A DNA stretch of 64,000 nt. It comes from Tenacibaculum sp. 190130A14a. GTDB taxonomy: Bacteria; Bacteroidota; Bacteroidia; Flavobacteriales; Flavobacteriaceae. The translations under genes were made by a program, and so were the position numbers. Shown in pieces: positions 7,880 to 17,022 of this stretch (within the stretch, counting starts at the first letter, position 1; each line of letters opens with the position of its first letter). The stretch covers positions 2,852,001-2,916,000 of the forward strand of contig NZ_OZ040189.1 of assembly GCF_964048965.1 (NCBI RefSeq), written 5' to 3'. The notes beneath the pieces are model-generated. The model was not told the origin of the DNA and searched no databases. It was given only the letters and a program-made list of their open reading frames with translations.

Positions 7880-7940
7880 TGCTTTTATAAAAAGCATGTA
7901 TATTTGTATACTCCATGATATACTTTTTATAAAAAGTATA
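7880..7940. promoter_or_regulatory. Two A/T palindromes flanking a -7 box
   Basis: GCTTTT-ATA-AAAAGC lies at 7881-7895. A perfect 22-base palindrome with arms TATACTTTTT and AAAAAGTATA lies at 7919-7940. Between them sits the -7 element TATATTTG (7899-7906). Both palindromes share the core CTTTT(T)ATAAAAAG, so one dimeric regulator could bind on both sides of the promoter of the TPR-AraC gene. Autoregulation by that protein is the simplest guess. Confidence 0.55.
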
Positions 7941-7958
7941 AGAGTTAATTGTTTTTAT

Positions 7959-9650
7959 ATGTATCGGTACCTTATTGTTTTCTTGTTATTTACTTTCATA
8001 AACACAGGTTATACCCAAAATAATTCTCTAGACTCGATTTACTTAAAAAAAATAGCACTATTTAAAAACACCAATTACGACAGTACTATTTTATACTCGG
8101 AAAAATTAGAAAGCTCTTCTAATATTTGCAACCAACTAAGTGGAGCCAATGTCAAAATTTATGCGTTTTATCGTAAAAAAAAGTACAAAGAAGCCCTAGC
8201 AAAAATTGAAATTTTAAATGCTAAAATAGACTCTTTACTTAAAAAGGAGGAAACTCCATGCTTTTATGATCATAAAGCTGCCATATACAACCGTTTATTT
8301 TGGATTAGTAAAAATGAAGAAAACTATAATCAAGCATATAAGTATTTACTTAGGTGTGAAACCTATTTAAAAGGTCACCCAGTAAAAGATGCTAAAAATT
8401 ACATGAATAATTTGGGATTAGCTTCTAGCAAAGCCTTGATAAAAAACAAGCTTAATATGCAAGAAGAAGCTAAACAGATTCTTCTAAAAACCTTCTCTGA
8501 AACTGAAAACCCTATACTTAACGATTTAAAAAACAAGAACAGTCTAAATTTACTTAAAGCAAATGTTTTAAACTCTTTAGGAAACACGTATTTGTCAATA
8601 GCAAATAAAAATGATAATTCAGTATTTCTTGATTCAGCATCATATTATTACGATAAGGCTTATGATGTAACAAAAATATTTGAGCCTTTACATGAAGATT
8701 CCGAAATCATATATAGCTTTAGAAAAACAGAAGTTTTAATTGCTCAAAAACAATTTAATAAAGCTATAAAACTCATAAATAACTACAAAAACATTCATAA
8801 CGGATTTCATTACAAACACAGAGAGTTCTTCCAAAAAACCCTTTGCTTTAATGGATTACACCACTCAGATTCTACCATTTACTATGCCTATAAATTACTT
8901 TTTGATAAAAAAGATGAATGTAAGCGTAGTAACTTAATCACTACATATGATATTCTTTCTAAACAATATGACAAACTAAACAAGCAGGATAGCGCTCTAA
9001 AATATTCACAAAAAACACTAGAACAATTTCATTTGGCTGATAAAAACAAGGAAGAAACTTTTCATTTACTTTATAAAAACGACTTTGAAAAAGCTCAAAA
9101 ATTAAACAATTCTTTACTTAAAAAGAAAGACAGCAATACCAATACATTGTTAAGTTTTTTAGGAGGCGCTACCATCCTTACTTCTTTTCTTTTTTTCCTT
9201 TTTTATAAGAAAGAAAAAAAGGTTAAGAAAAAACTAATTCAAAAATTAAAAGAAAACACTCAAGAAGATGAAACGTCTAAAAAAGAGTATAATATTGACG
9301 ATACTTTAGAAGCTAACATCTTGAATGAAATTAATAGAGTTGACAACAATTTTGACTTTATAAAACCTGACTTCTCTATTACAGATATTGCAGAGGCTTT
9401 ACATACAAATACTACTTATATTTCTTTTGTTTTCAATAAAACAAAAGGTACTACTTTTAAACAGTATTATACAAGTTTAAAAATAGCTTACATTCAGAAG
9501 AAGTTAAAAGAAGAGAAAAAATATAGAAATTATTCTATAAAAGCCTTAGCAGAAGAAATTGGATATTCTAACGCCTCTGCCTTCTCTAGAGCTTTTAAAA
9601 AACATACAGGTACAACCCCTTCTGAATACATAAAAAATCTAGAGGTTTAA
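7959..9650 (+). CDS. TPR-containing AraC-family regulator, membrane-anchored
   Basis: A 563-residue one-component regulator typical of Bacteroidetes. A signal peptide (MYRYLIVFLLFTFINTGYTQ) leads into about 370 residues of TPR-like helical repeats expected in the periplasm. One membrane helix follows (LLSFLGGATILTSFLFFLFY, about residue 396), and then a cytoplasmic AraC-type DNA-binding domain with two helix-turn-helix units (ITDIAEALHTNTTYISFVFN; IKALAEEIGYSNASAFSRAF). The start at 7959 is chosen over an in-frame ATG at 7896 because the -7 box lies at 7899-7906, downstream of the earlier start, and because the signal peptide begins at 7959. The 3' end overlaps the convergent yfhO-like gene by four bases. 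Signal and target are unknown. Confidence 0.85.
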   Translation: MYRYLIVFLLFTFINTGYTQNNSLDSIYLKKIALFKNTNYDSTILYSEKLESSSNICNQLSGANVKIYAFYRKKKYKEALAKIEILNAKIDSLLKKEETPCFYDHKAAIYNRLFWISKNEENYNQAYKYLLRCETYLKGHPVKDAKNYMNNLGLASSKALIKNKLNMQEEAKQILLKTFSETENPILNDLKNKNSLNLLKANVLNSLGNTYLSIANKNDNSVFLDSASYYYDKAYDVTKIFEPLHEDSEIIYSFRKTEVLIAQKQFNKAIKLINNYKNIHNGFHYKHREFFQKTLCFNGLHHSDSTIYYAYKLLFDKKDECKRSNLITTYDILSKQYDKLNKQDSALKYSQKTLEQFHLADKNKEETFHLLYKNDFEKAQKLNNSLLKKKDSNTNTLLSFLGGATILTSFLFFLFYKKEKKVKKKLIQKLKENTQEDETSKKEYNIDDTLEANILNEINRVDNNFDFIKPDFSITDIAEALHTNTTYISFVFNKTKGTTFKQYYTSLKIAYIQKKLKEEKKYRNYSIKALAEEIGYSNASAFSRAFKKHTGTTPSEYIKNLEV

Positions 9651-12067
9651 CTTTTATATTTCCTTCTATCTTTTAAAAACCATCCTATAGGAATAAGCAA
9701 AATCATAGCATATGAAATTAATGAAATCATATTCCCTTTACTTATTACTGTTGGTTCAAACTTAAATTCTATAGTATGTTTTCCTTTAGGTACTATCATA
9801 CCTCTTAAAACATAATCAACCTGGTAATGTGGTACTAATTTTCCATCAATGTATGCATTCCAACCATCTTTGTAAAAAATTTCAGAGAACACCGCAAATT
9901 GCTTACTAGAAGTAACACTCTCATAAACCAATCTTGCAGTATCGTATTCTTTTAATTGAATTGTTGCTATAGAATCTTGAACAATTGACGTTCCTAATTC
10001 TTTAATTAAAACATTAGCATTTCCTTTCAAGATATTTACCACCGCCGTTTCTTTCGTTTTTAGTGAATCTAGCGCTTGTATTTCTTCATTTGCAGTTTCT
10101 ACATACTTCATTTTATCAACAAACCACACATTACCATTGGCTTCTGGGTTTATCTGAACTTCTGTATCACTAACAATAAAATACTTTGTATTAAGCATGT
10201 TTAGAGTCTCCACATTATTCTTTGCTATCTGATATTCAAACAACTCTTGATAACGTTTCATTTTAGCTGCATGATATCCTCCTAACGAATTATGGAAATA
10301 TGAAGTTCTTGCCTCATTTAAAATACTACTTGAAAAATTAGCTACTCTATAATACGATTTATCTTTCAAAATCTTTTTATCTGCTTCATTTGCTACAAAT
10401 GGTTTTTCCACTTTTCTTGCAGAAGTAAAATCTTCTTTGTTTACATAATTTAAGTTAATGGAAACCAAATCGAACAATACCAAAACAGTAAGTCCTATAA
10501 TTACTGGTAATCTTTTTACCTTTTGTTTTAAATACAACCAAAGCCCTCCACCAACTAATAGTATTAATACAAAAGATCTTAAACTATCCGAAATCATCAT
10601 AGACTTCCTATCCGCTATTAAAGCATCAACCAGTTCAGGCAATTGTTGTTGATATTGAGCATCTCTTAATCCTTCAAAAGCAAACAAACTACTTCCTACC
10701 AATGCAAAAAACAATGTAATTCCTCCTCCAACATAAAATGCTTTTTTCAATGCAGTTTCTTTTTCTTCTTTTTCTCTATTAGGCGAGAAAAACTCCTTTA
10801 AAGCAATTATTCCTAATAGCGGAACACACAATTCTGCAATTACTTGAATAGAAGAAACAGCTCTAAACTTATTATACAAAGGGAAATAATCTATAAATAA
10901 ATCAGTTAAAAAGGAGAAATTCTTCCCCCAACTCATCACAATTGAGAAAACCGTTGCACCAACTAACCAATATTTTAATTTACCTCGTACTAAGAAAATT
11001 CCAAGAAAGAATAGAAAAAACATAATAGCTCCAATATAAGCTGGTGCTTCTACTATAGGTTGTTTTCCCCAATAGGTTAACACTTGACTAGAATAATCTT
11101 TCGCCACTTTATCTCCTGCTCTTACCTGAACTGTTTCATAAAAACTAGTTCCCTTATCTAATTTTTCAACTGTTCCTCCTCCCATAAAACGAGGAATTAA
11201 TAAATTAAAAGTCTCGGCTATACCATAACTATATTCTGTGATATAAGCTTTATCTAAACCAGATGTTGATTCTTTTGGAGATCCATCTGGTGAAATTGTT
11301 AACTCAGATTTTCCTCTAGTACTGTAATTAGCATATTCTTTTGTTGCTAAAAGTCGAGTTGCATTTACACTGATTCCAAGTAAACAAGCTACTAAAACAA
11401 CTCCGGTTTGTTTTACAAACAATGATAGCTTTCTATTTTTAACAGCCTCCAATAATTCAACTAAACCAAGAATTAGTAAACAAAACCCTAGATAATATGT
11501 CATCTGTGGATGGTTTGCACTGATTTCTAAAGCCATGGCCAATGAAGTAAGTACAAAACCTAACATATATTTATTTTGATATATGTATAAAATCCCAGCC
11601 AATACTAATGGCATGTAACCTATAGCATGAGCTTTCGCGTTATGACCTGCTCCAAATATAATTATCAAGTAAGTAGAAAATCCGAAGGATAAACTTCCCA
11701 AAATGGCCAATTTCCAATCGACCTTTAGGGCTGTTAACAAAATGAAAAAACTAAAAAAATACAGAAACAAATAATCTGCTGGTCTTGGCAAAAACCTAAT
11801 CACCTTGTCTACATAGCGAATAAAATCATTTGGGAAATAAGCGCCTACTTGATAGGTAGGCATCCCTCCAAAGGCATTTCCTAACCAATAAGATTCTTCT
11901 CCTTTCTCTGCTCTATAATTAGCAGATTCACGAGCCATTCCAACAAATTGAGTTATATCTCCTTGTTTTATTTTTTTCCCGCTCAAAACAGGATTAAAAT
12001 ATAATACAGACGCAATTGTAAATACGACAAATGCAATAATGTACGGTAAAAATTTCTTAAAGTTCAT
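9647..12067 (-). CDS. YfhO family membrane protein
   Basis: An 806-residue inner-membrane protein of the YfhO family. The first helix is at residues 8-28, many further hydrophobic segments follow, and a soluble domain of about 200 residues lies toward the C-terminus (from about residue 545) before a final helix (MISLISYAMILLIPIGWFL). The family resembles GT-C glycosyltransferases, and homologues elsewhere are linked to glycosylation of lipids or teichoic acids, but the Bacteroidetes members are uncharacterised. It lies two bases after the small DUF4834 gene and probably shares its promoter. The last bases overlap the convergent AraC-type gene. A role in envelope glycolipid modification is inferred. 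Confidence 0.85.
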   Translation of the reverse strand: MNFKKFLPYIIAFVVFTIASVLYFNPVLSGKKIKQGDITQFVGMARESANYRAEKGEESYWLGNAFGGMPTYQVGAYFPNDFIRYVDKVIRFLPRPADYLFLYFFSFFILLTALKVDWKLAILGSLSFGFSTYLIIIFGAGHNAKAHAIGYMPLVLAGILYIYQNKYMLGFVLTSLAMALEISANHPQMTYYLGFCLLILGLVELLEAVKNRKLSLFVKQTGVVLVACLLGISVNATRLLATKEYANYSTRGKSELTISPDGSPKESTSGLDKAYITEYSYGIAETFNLLIPRFMGGGTVEKLDKGTSFYETVQVRAGDKVAKDYSSQVLTYWGKQPIVEAPAYIGAIMFFLFFLGIFLVRGKLKYWLVGATVFSIVMSWGKNFSFLTDLFIDYFPLYNKFRAVSSIQVIAELCVPLLGIIALKEFFSPNREKEEKETALKKAFYVGGGITLFFALVGSSLFAFEGLRDAQYQQQLPELVDALIADRKSMMISDSLRSFVLILLVGGGLWLYLKQKVKRLPVIIGLTVLVLFDLVSINLNYVNKEDFTSARKVEKPFVANEADKKILKDKSYYRVANFSSSILNEARTSYFHNSLGGYHAAKMKRYQELFEYQIAKNNVETLNMLNTKYFIVSDTEVQINPEANGNVWFVDKMKYVETANEEIQALDSLKTKETAVVNILKGNANVLIKELGTSIVQDSIATIQLKEYDTARLVYESVTSSKQFAVFSEIFYKDGWNAYIDGKLVPHYQVDYVLRGMIVPKGKHTIEFKFEPTVISKGNMISLISYAMILLIPIGWFLKDRRKYKS

Positions 12068-12069
12068 AG

Positions 12070-12348
12070 TTAGTCTAGTTCTTCAAAATCAACATACTCT
12101 CCTACTGAGTTGTTACTTTGTTTAGTATTTTGAGGCTTTTTATCTATTACAGTTTCTCCTTCATTAACATTAGATTCTTTATATCTATTGTTGTATTGTT
12201 GTTCTGCTTTTTCCTGCATTTTATTCATTGCTTTCTTTACTAAGAACGGCGCGAATAACTTAAACAAAAAACGTGTGGCATAGTAAATTACTAATATTAT
12301 TAATATTGTTCTGATCATATTTATAGGTCCAGCTTCTTGAATATTCAT
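12070..12348 (-). CDS. DUF4834 family protein
   Basis: A small protein (92 residues from the chosen start) with one membrane helix (MIRTILIILVIYYATRFLF, residues 11-29), a basic amphipathic stretch (LVKKAMNKMQEKAEQQ) and an acidic C-terminus ending VDFEELD. This is the pattern of DUF4834, found next to yfhO in many Flavobacteria. No function is known, and it may be a partner or regulator of the YfhO protein encoded directly behind it. The ATG at 12348 is preferred to starts further upstream because a -7 element at 12377-12370 would place transcription initiation just before it. An ATG at 12318 is an alternative. Confidence 0.75.
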   Translation of the reverse strand: MNIQEAGPINMIRTILIILVIYYATRFLFKLFAPFLVKKAMNKMQEKAEQQYNNRYKESNVNEGETVIDKKPQNTKQSNNSVGEYVDFEELD

Positions 12349-12369
12349 TGTATTTTTTAAAAAAACAAT

Positions 12370-12377
12370 CAAAAATA
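12370..12377 (-). promoter_or_regulatory. Promoter -7 element TATTTTTG for DUF4834-yfhO
   Basis: On the minus strand this TAnnTTTG match ends 22 bases before the chosen ATG of the DUF4834 gene. It supports both the start choice and co-transcription with yfhO. Confidence 0.45.
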
Positions 12378-12428
12378 ACAATTTGACACAAAAGCTAGCG
12401 TTAAGAGTTTACAAAACTTATCATCTAT

Positions 12429-12456
12429 TATATTTGATATTTTTAATGTATGTTTG
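12429..12456 (+). promoter_or_regulatory. Two candidate -7 elements for the outer-membrane protein gene
   Basis: TATATTTG at 12429-12436 and TATGTTTG at 12449-12456 both match TAnnTTTG. They lie 51 and 31 bases before the chosen ATG at 12487. Either would exclude the earlier in-frame start at 12454. Confidence 0.45.
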
Positions 12457-12486
12457 TGTAACCTCTTTCAAATTTGGATTTATTTC

Positions 12487-13854
12487 ATGAATAAGAAAAT
12501 TTTATTTTTCATTTTGCTCCTTATAGCTAGCGCAGTTAAGGCTCAGTATACAAATGTTATTAATTCTAACAGACCTGGTTTTTCAGAGAATCCATATAGT
12601 GTTGGAACAGGGGTTTATCAATTTGAATCTAATATTTTTTTTAGAAAAGCAGAGGCTACTCCACTTTTTAGTAACACACAATCATTGGGATTAGATTTAC
12701 TTTTTAGAACAAGTTTTCTCTACGAAAAGCTTGAATTAAACTTACACACTTCTTTTCAAAATGACAAAATAGCTCTGAAAAATGTTTTTGAAACTTCTCA
12801 AACTCAAACAGGACTAGGTAAATTTACTTTAGGAGCGAAATATTTGGTATACGCTCCAGAGTATAATGACAAAGGTAAAGAAATAAGAAGCTGGAAAGGT
12901 CGTCATTCATTCGACTGGAAAAGATGGATTCCTCACGTAGGAGTTTATGCTGGACTAAATTTTGGTTCTTTTTTAACGAGTTATCATGAAAGAGGTGGAA
13001 TTTCTCCTAAGGTTGGTGTTTTGTTATTAAATGAGTTATCTAATGAATTTAATATAGTAACTAATTTATATTATGATTATATAGGAACTGATTTCTCTCA
13101 ATTTTCATACATCCTTACAGGTACCTATAATGTTAATGACTATTGGTCAGTTTTTGGAGAAATGCAAAGTCAGTTCGAAAAATATGAGACTAAAACTAAT
13201 CTTGGGTTAGGTTTGGCTTATTTATACAATGAAAACCTACAATTTAACACCTCTGTAAGAGCGATGCTTGAAAGAGAAAATGCAGGGGTTTACGCCGGTA
13301 TCGGTGTTTCATATAGAATTAACAGACACGTTGATGAGTTTAGTGAAATAGATGAATTTGGTAATATTATTGAAGAACCAGAAACTGTTAAATATAAAGA
13401 AAACAAAGGTTTCTTTGGTCGCTTATTTGGAAAAATTGGAGGTCTATTTAAGAAGAAAGACAAAAACGTAGAACTTGACATCTCTAAAGAAGAGAAGGAA
13501 CTTATTAATGAAGAAAAGCCAAGAAGAACACGTCAAAAATCATTAGTAGACGAAATCATCAAAGAAGACGCTAAACAGAAAAAGAAAACTACTAAAGAAG
13601 AGAAAAAAGCTGCTAAAAAAGCACAAAAGGCCGCTGAAAAAGCGCAAAAAAAATTAGAAAAGGACAAAGCTAAAGAAGCGAAACGCCAAGAAAAAGAGCG
13701 ACTAAAGCTAGAGAAAGAAAAAGAAAAGGAGCGTTTAAAACTTGAAAAAGAAAAACAAAAAGAACGCGAAAAACTTGAAAAGGAAATTAAAAAGTTAGAA
13801 GAGGAAATTAAGAAAGAAGAAGAAAAAGAAAAGAAAAAAGACGGAGAAAACTAG
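12487..13854 (+). CDS. Outer-membrane beta-barrel protein with charged C-terminal tail
   Basis: A 455-residue protein. A signal peptide (MNKKILFFILLLIASAVKAQ) is followed by about 270 residues with alternating aromatic and polar strands (NSNRPGFSENPYSVGTGVYQ near residue 25; FNTSVRAMLERENAGVYAGIGVSYRI), resembling the transporter/phenol-degradation-like (MetA-pathway) outer-membrane family. After about residue 310 a basic linker leads to a very long Lys/Glu-rich segment (KEKERLKLEKEKEKERLKLE-like repeats, to the end) that should form a single charged helix. This tail is unusual for the family and probably lies in the periplasm, perhaps contacting peptidoglycan. The substrate, if it is a channel, is unknown. 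Confidence 0.7.
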   Translation: MNKKILFFILLLIASAVKAQYTNVINSNRPGFSENPYSVGTGVYQFESNIFFRKAEATPLFSNTQSLGLDLLFRTSFLYEKLELNLHTSFQNDKIALKNVFETSQTQTGLGKFTLGAKYLVYAPEYNDKGKEIRSWKGRHSFDWKRWIPHVGVYAGLNFGSFLTSYHERGGISPKVGVLLLNELSNEFNIVTNLYYDYIGTDFSQFSYILTGTYNVNDYWSVFGEMQSQFEKYETKTNLGLGLAYLYNENLQFNTSVRAMLERENAGVYAGIGVSYRINRHVDEFSEIDEFGNIIEEPETVKYKENKGFFGRLFGKIGGLFKKKDKNVELDISKEEKELINEEKPRRTRQKSLVDEIIKEDAKQKKKTTKEEKKAAKKAQKAAEKAQKKLEKDKAKEAKRQEKERLKLEKEKEKERLKLEKEKQKEREKLEKEIKKLEEEIKKEEEKEKKKDGEN

Positions 13855-13878
13855 AAATAAAAAAATTACTTTTGTTAC

Positions 13879-14997
13879 ATGATTCATGTAAAAGAAATAC
13901 AAAATAAAAAGGAAATGAAACTGTTTGTTACATTTCCTTTTTCAATTTATAAAAATAACAGTTCTTGGGTACCTCCTATTATAAAGGATGAATTGGAAAC
14001 GTTTGATCAAAGTAGCAACCCTGTTTTTGAACACGCAACAGCTCGTTTTTTTATTGCCTATAAAAATGATAAAATAGCGGGTAGAATAGCCGCTATCATA
14101 AATACGTACGAGGTAAATCAACAAAGCATAAAAAAAATGCGTTTTGGTTGGTATGACACTATTGATGATTTGGAAGTAAGTCGTGCCTTAATAGAAAAAG
14201 TAAAAGAAATCGGATTTCAAAACGAACTTGAATATATTGAAGGACCAGTTGGCTTTAACAACTTAGATAAGACTGGAGTACTAACTGATGGTTTTGATCA
14301 TATTGGAACTATGATTACTTGGTATCATAACCCATATCAACACAAACATTTAGAACAACTCGGTTTTATAAAAGAGAAAGAATATTTAGAAAATAAGTTT
14401 TCATTTGTTAATGTTGATTTTGAAAAGTACCACAAGGCTAGTACCATCATTAAGAAGAGATATCAATTAACTGCTCTTAACTTCTCTAAAACTAAAGATA
14501 TAATGCCTTATGTAGATGAGATGTTTGATTTGTTTAGTAAAACATATTCAAAACTATCTACCTACGTACCTATCTCTCAAAATCAAATAGAGTATTTCAA
14601 AAAGAAATATATCAGCTTTATCAACCCTGAATACATTAAGTTTGTTCTAAACAAAGAAGGAAAATTAGTTGCTTTTGCAATTGTAATGCCTTCATTCTCA
14701 AAAGCATTACAAAAAGCAAATGGAAAATTGTTCCCTTTTGGGATTTTTCACCTTTTAAAAGCAAGAAAACATGCCAAAGATGTTACCTTTTATTTGATTG
14801 GTGTACATCCAGAATATCAAAATAAAGGTGTTGTTGCAACCATATTCGAAGAATTTCATAAAACATTTACCAAAAAAGGCATAATAAACTGTATACGAAC
14901 TCCTGAACTAGAAAATAATACAGCCATTCATCAAATTTGGAAAAACTTTGACCCTACAACCCATAAAAGAAGAAGAACCTATAAACTTGATTTATAA
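13879..14997 (+). CDS. GNAT-family acyltransferase-like protein
   Basis: A 372-residue protein with a C-terminal GNAT fold. VTFYLIGVHPEYQNKGVVATIFEEF (around residue 303) carries the acetyl-CoA loop pattern (Q/RxxGxG/A in the form QNKGVV), and an N-terminal half (FFIAYKNDKIAGRIAAIIN, residues 51-69) looks like a degenerate second GNAT unit. This double-domain family is common in Bacteroidetes and has no assigned substrate. The gene shares its last base with the first base of rsmE (TAATG), so the two are co-translated. It lies 24 bases after the outer-membrane protein gene. A link to ribosome or tRNA modification is possible from context but unproven. Confidence 0.75.
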   Translation: MIHVKEIQNKKEMKLFVTFPFSIYKNNSSWVPPIIKDELETFDQSSNPVFEHATARFFIAYKNDKIAGRIAAIINTYEVNQQSIKKMRFGWYDTIDDLEVSRALIEKVKEIGFQNELEYIEGPVGFNNLDKTGVLTDGFDHIGTMITWYHNPYQHKHLEQLGFIKEKEYLENKFSFVNVDFEKYHKASTIIKKRYQLTALNFSKTKDIMPYVDEMFDLFSKTYSKLSTYVPISQNQIEYFKKKYISFINPEYIKFVLNKEGKLVAFAIVMPSFSKALQKANGKLFPFGIFHLLKARKHAKDVTFYLIGVHPEYQNKGVVATIFEEFHKTFTKKGIINCIRTPELENNTAIHQIWKNFDPTTHKRRRTYKLDL

Positions 14998-15707
14998 TGC
15001 AGCTTTTTTATAACTCAGAAATATCAAAAGAAACCACCCAAATTCATTTTGAAAAAGATGAAAGTAGGCATATCATAAAGGTATTACGAAAAAAAGAGAA
15101 CGATATTTTAAAAATCACAAACGGTAAAGGACTTCTTTTTGATGCTGAAATAATTATTGCCAATGATAAAAAGTGCGTGGCAAATATTGTTAATATTGAA
15201 GAGAAAAATAAATCACGTGATTATTATTTACATGTGGTTATAGCTCCAACAAAAAGTAACGATCGTTTAGAGTGGTTTTTAGAAAAAGCTACAGAAATAG
15301 GAATTGATGAAATAACCCCTATTATTTGTAAAAATTCTGAAAGAAAAGTAGTCAAAATTGATAGGCTTTCTAAAATTGTGCAATCTGCAATGAAACAATC
15401 TTTACAGTTTACACTTCCAAAACTAAATGCTCCAGTTAAGTTTTCTGATTTTATTGATCAAGATTTTAATAGTCAATTATTCATTGCTCATTGCGAAGAA
15501 AATTCTGAAAAAAAATATTTAAAAACTGAAATTATTCCTAAAGGAGCTTATACTATTTTAATTGGCCCAGAAGGAGATTTTTCTAATGATGAAATCTTAA
15601 AAAGCTTATCAAAAGGATTTACACCAATCTCGTTAGGATTAAATCGTCTTAGAACAGAAACAGCCGGTATATCAGTAGTACAAAGTATTGCCTTTCTACA
15701 CCAATAA
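14997..15707 (+). CDS. rsmE: 16S rRNA (uracil1498-N3)-methyltransferase
   Basis: RsmE methylates N3 of U1498 in 16S rRNA of the 30S subunit using S-adenosylmethionine. The 236-residue length is normal for the family. An N-terminal PUA-like domain (SRHIIKVLRKKENDILKITNG, from residue 23) precedes the SPOUT-fold catalytic domain, whose knot carries the signatures ATEIGIDEITPI, TILIGPEGDFSNDEI and SLGLNRLRTETAGIS. All key segments are intact. The start overlaps the GNAT gene by one base, and the AraC-type gene begins 39 bases downstream on the same strand. Regulation is not apparent. Confidence 0.95.
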   Translation: MQLFYNSEISKETTQIHFEKDESRHIIKVLRKKENDILKITNGKGLLFDAEIIIANDKKCVANIVNIEEKNKSRDYYLHVVIAPTKSNDRLEWFLEKATEIGIDEITPIICKNSERKVVKIDRLSKIVQSAMKQSLQFTLPKLNAPVKFSDFIDQDFNSQLFIAHCEENSEKKYLKTEIIPKGAYTILIGPEGDFSNDEILKSLSKGFTPISLGLNRLRTETAGISVVQSIAFLHQ

Positions 15708-15746
15708 CCTATTTTTTGTATATTTAGCTGTTAAAACCTACTATTT

Positions 15747-16931
15747 TTGACTATTACAGAGTTATTCAACCTATTTCTACTAGTTAGTGCGCTACATGGT
15801 TTCGCATTTAGTATTGTACTCTTTTTTTCCAAGTACGGAAAAGATCGTAGTATGATATACCTAAACCTTCTTATACTTGCTATTTCATTGAACAACTTCC
15901 AATCTTGGGTCATTGAACGCAAATTATTTCAACATCGATTTGCTCTAGATTATATTGAGGTACCATGGATTTTTCTTGGAATGCCGTTTCTTTACATGTT
16001 TTTAGTTCATTACCTAAACATCGAAAAAAAAACATTCAATATTCTTAAAATAGCGATTCCAATGTTTTTCATAATGACATTAGCTCAAATTGTATTTGTA
16101 CTGAAAAACAGTGGTCTTCATCCTCAAGAAAACTTAGATTACGTATATGAAAAGTATACAACGACTGAGGAAATAGTGAGCTTCGTAACTTCTATTTCTT
16201 TGTTCATCTATTCTTTCTTGATTTTATTGAGAAAAGAAAAACTATTTGAAAAGATTCAATCTTATGATAATTTAAAGTGGTTATACACTTTTTTTAAACT
16301 TACCAGTGTTGGCTATCTACTTTGGATGGTTGCTTTAATAATAACCGTTAGTTTAAACTATACAGATTTTATCTTTTCTTATTACCCTCTAAGAGTTTAC
16401 ACAACCGTACTTATTTACTGGTTAGGTTATCAAGGCATAAGACAATTACGAATTTTAAAAGAAAGAAAAGTTATACGTGAGGGAATTCAAAAAGGAAATT
16501 CTAAAAGCACCCCTAATGTTATTCCTACAAAAGTTTCCTACCATGTAAAAAGTCATAATGTATCTGAAACACAATTAGAAAAGCACAAGGAACAATTTGA
16601 AGTAATTGATAATTATATTAAAAAGAATAATAAATTCCTTGAAAGTAAATACACTTTACAAAATTTATCCTTTGACACAGAACTAAGTTCAAGTACACTC
16701 TCTGTAATAATTAATAATATTGCTGGAAAAACTTTTACCGATTATTTAAATGAAATGAGAGTTGAGCAAGCTAAATCATTATTATTGGCTCCAGAGTTTT
16801 CAAATTACACTATTACTTCTATTGGGTTAGAGTCAGGATTTAACTCTAAATCTACTTTTTACACCGTTTTTAAAAAACATACTGGAATCACTCCATTTGA
16901 ATTCAAAAGCTCTATTTTAATTACTAATTAA
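15747..16931 (+). CDS. AraC-family regulator with N-terminal membrane domain
   Basis: A 394-residue regulator. About 230 N-terminal residues form seven hydrophobic helices (first LFNLFLLVSALHGFAFSIVLFF from residue 6), followed by a short linker and a C-terminal AraC DNA-binding domain (LQNLSFDTELSSSTLSVIIN, then ITSIGLESGFNSKSTFYTVF, and the closing GITPFEFK). Such membrane AraC proteins are frequent in Bacteroidetes and are thought to sense membrane or external cues. The best start is a TTG at 15747, since no in-frame ATG occurs before the first helix. That TTG also forms the end of a TAnnTTTG match (15742-15749), which is probably coincidental. Targets are unknown. The two RNA cassettes behind it are candidates by position only. 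Confidence 0.8.
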   Translation: MTITELFNLFLLVSALHGFAFSIVLFFSKYGKDRSMIYLNLLILAISLNNFQSWVIERKLFQHRFALDYIEVPWIFLGMPFLYMFLVHYLNIEKKTFNILKIAIPMFFIMTLAQIVFVLKNSGLHPQENLDYVYEKYTTTEEIVSFVTSISLFIYSFLILLRKEKLFEKIQSYDNLKWLYTFFKLTSVGYLLWMVALIITVSLNYTDFIFSYYPLRVYTTVLIYWLGYQGIRQLRILKERKVIREGIQKGNSKSTPNVIPTKVSYHVKSHNVSETQLEKHKEQFEVIDNYIKKNNKFLESKYTLQNLSFDTELSSSTLSVIINNIAGKTFTDYLNEMRVEQAKSLLLAPEFSNYTITSIGLESGFNSKSTFYTVFKKHTGITPFEFKSSILITN

Positions 16932-16963
16932 TAGCTCTACTTAACATTTAAAAAGTTTTGATT

Positions 16964-17016
16964 CACCCAATCTGGATGATTTCGAACCTTAAAAACTTTA
17001 ATCTTCGTTATATTTA
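16964..17016 (+). repeat. Promoter block of RNA cassette A (copy 1 of 2)
   Basis: This block aligns without gaps to 17244-17296, exactly 280 bases downstream: 30 of 53 bases match, concentrated in three places. These are an upstream box CACCCAATCTGGATG, a -33-like TTCGAAC, and a -7-like TATATTTA (17009-17016). The spacer has diverged, as expected when only promoter and operator function is kept. Confidence 0.65.
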
Positions 17017-17022
17017 CATAAG

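Noticed and set aside
7919..7940. The 22-base palindrome as a terminator.
   Set aside because: It is pure A/T in the arms with a two-base centre and lies just downstream of a promoter; an operator fits better.
16979..16991. A tRNA T-loop-like GGTTCGAAA on the minus strand.
   Set aside because: No acceptor, D or anticodon arms can be folded around it; the bases belong to the -33 region of RNA cassette A.
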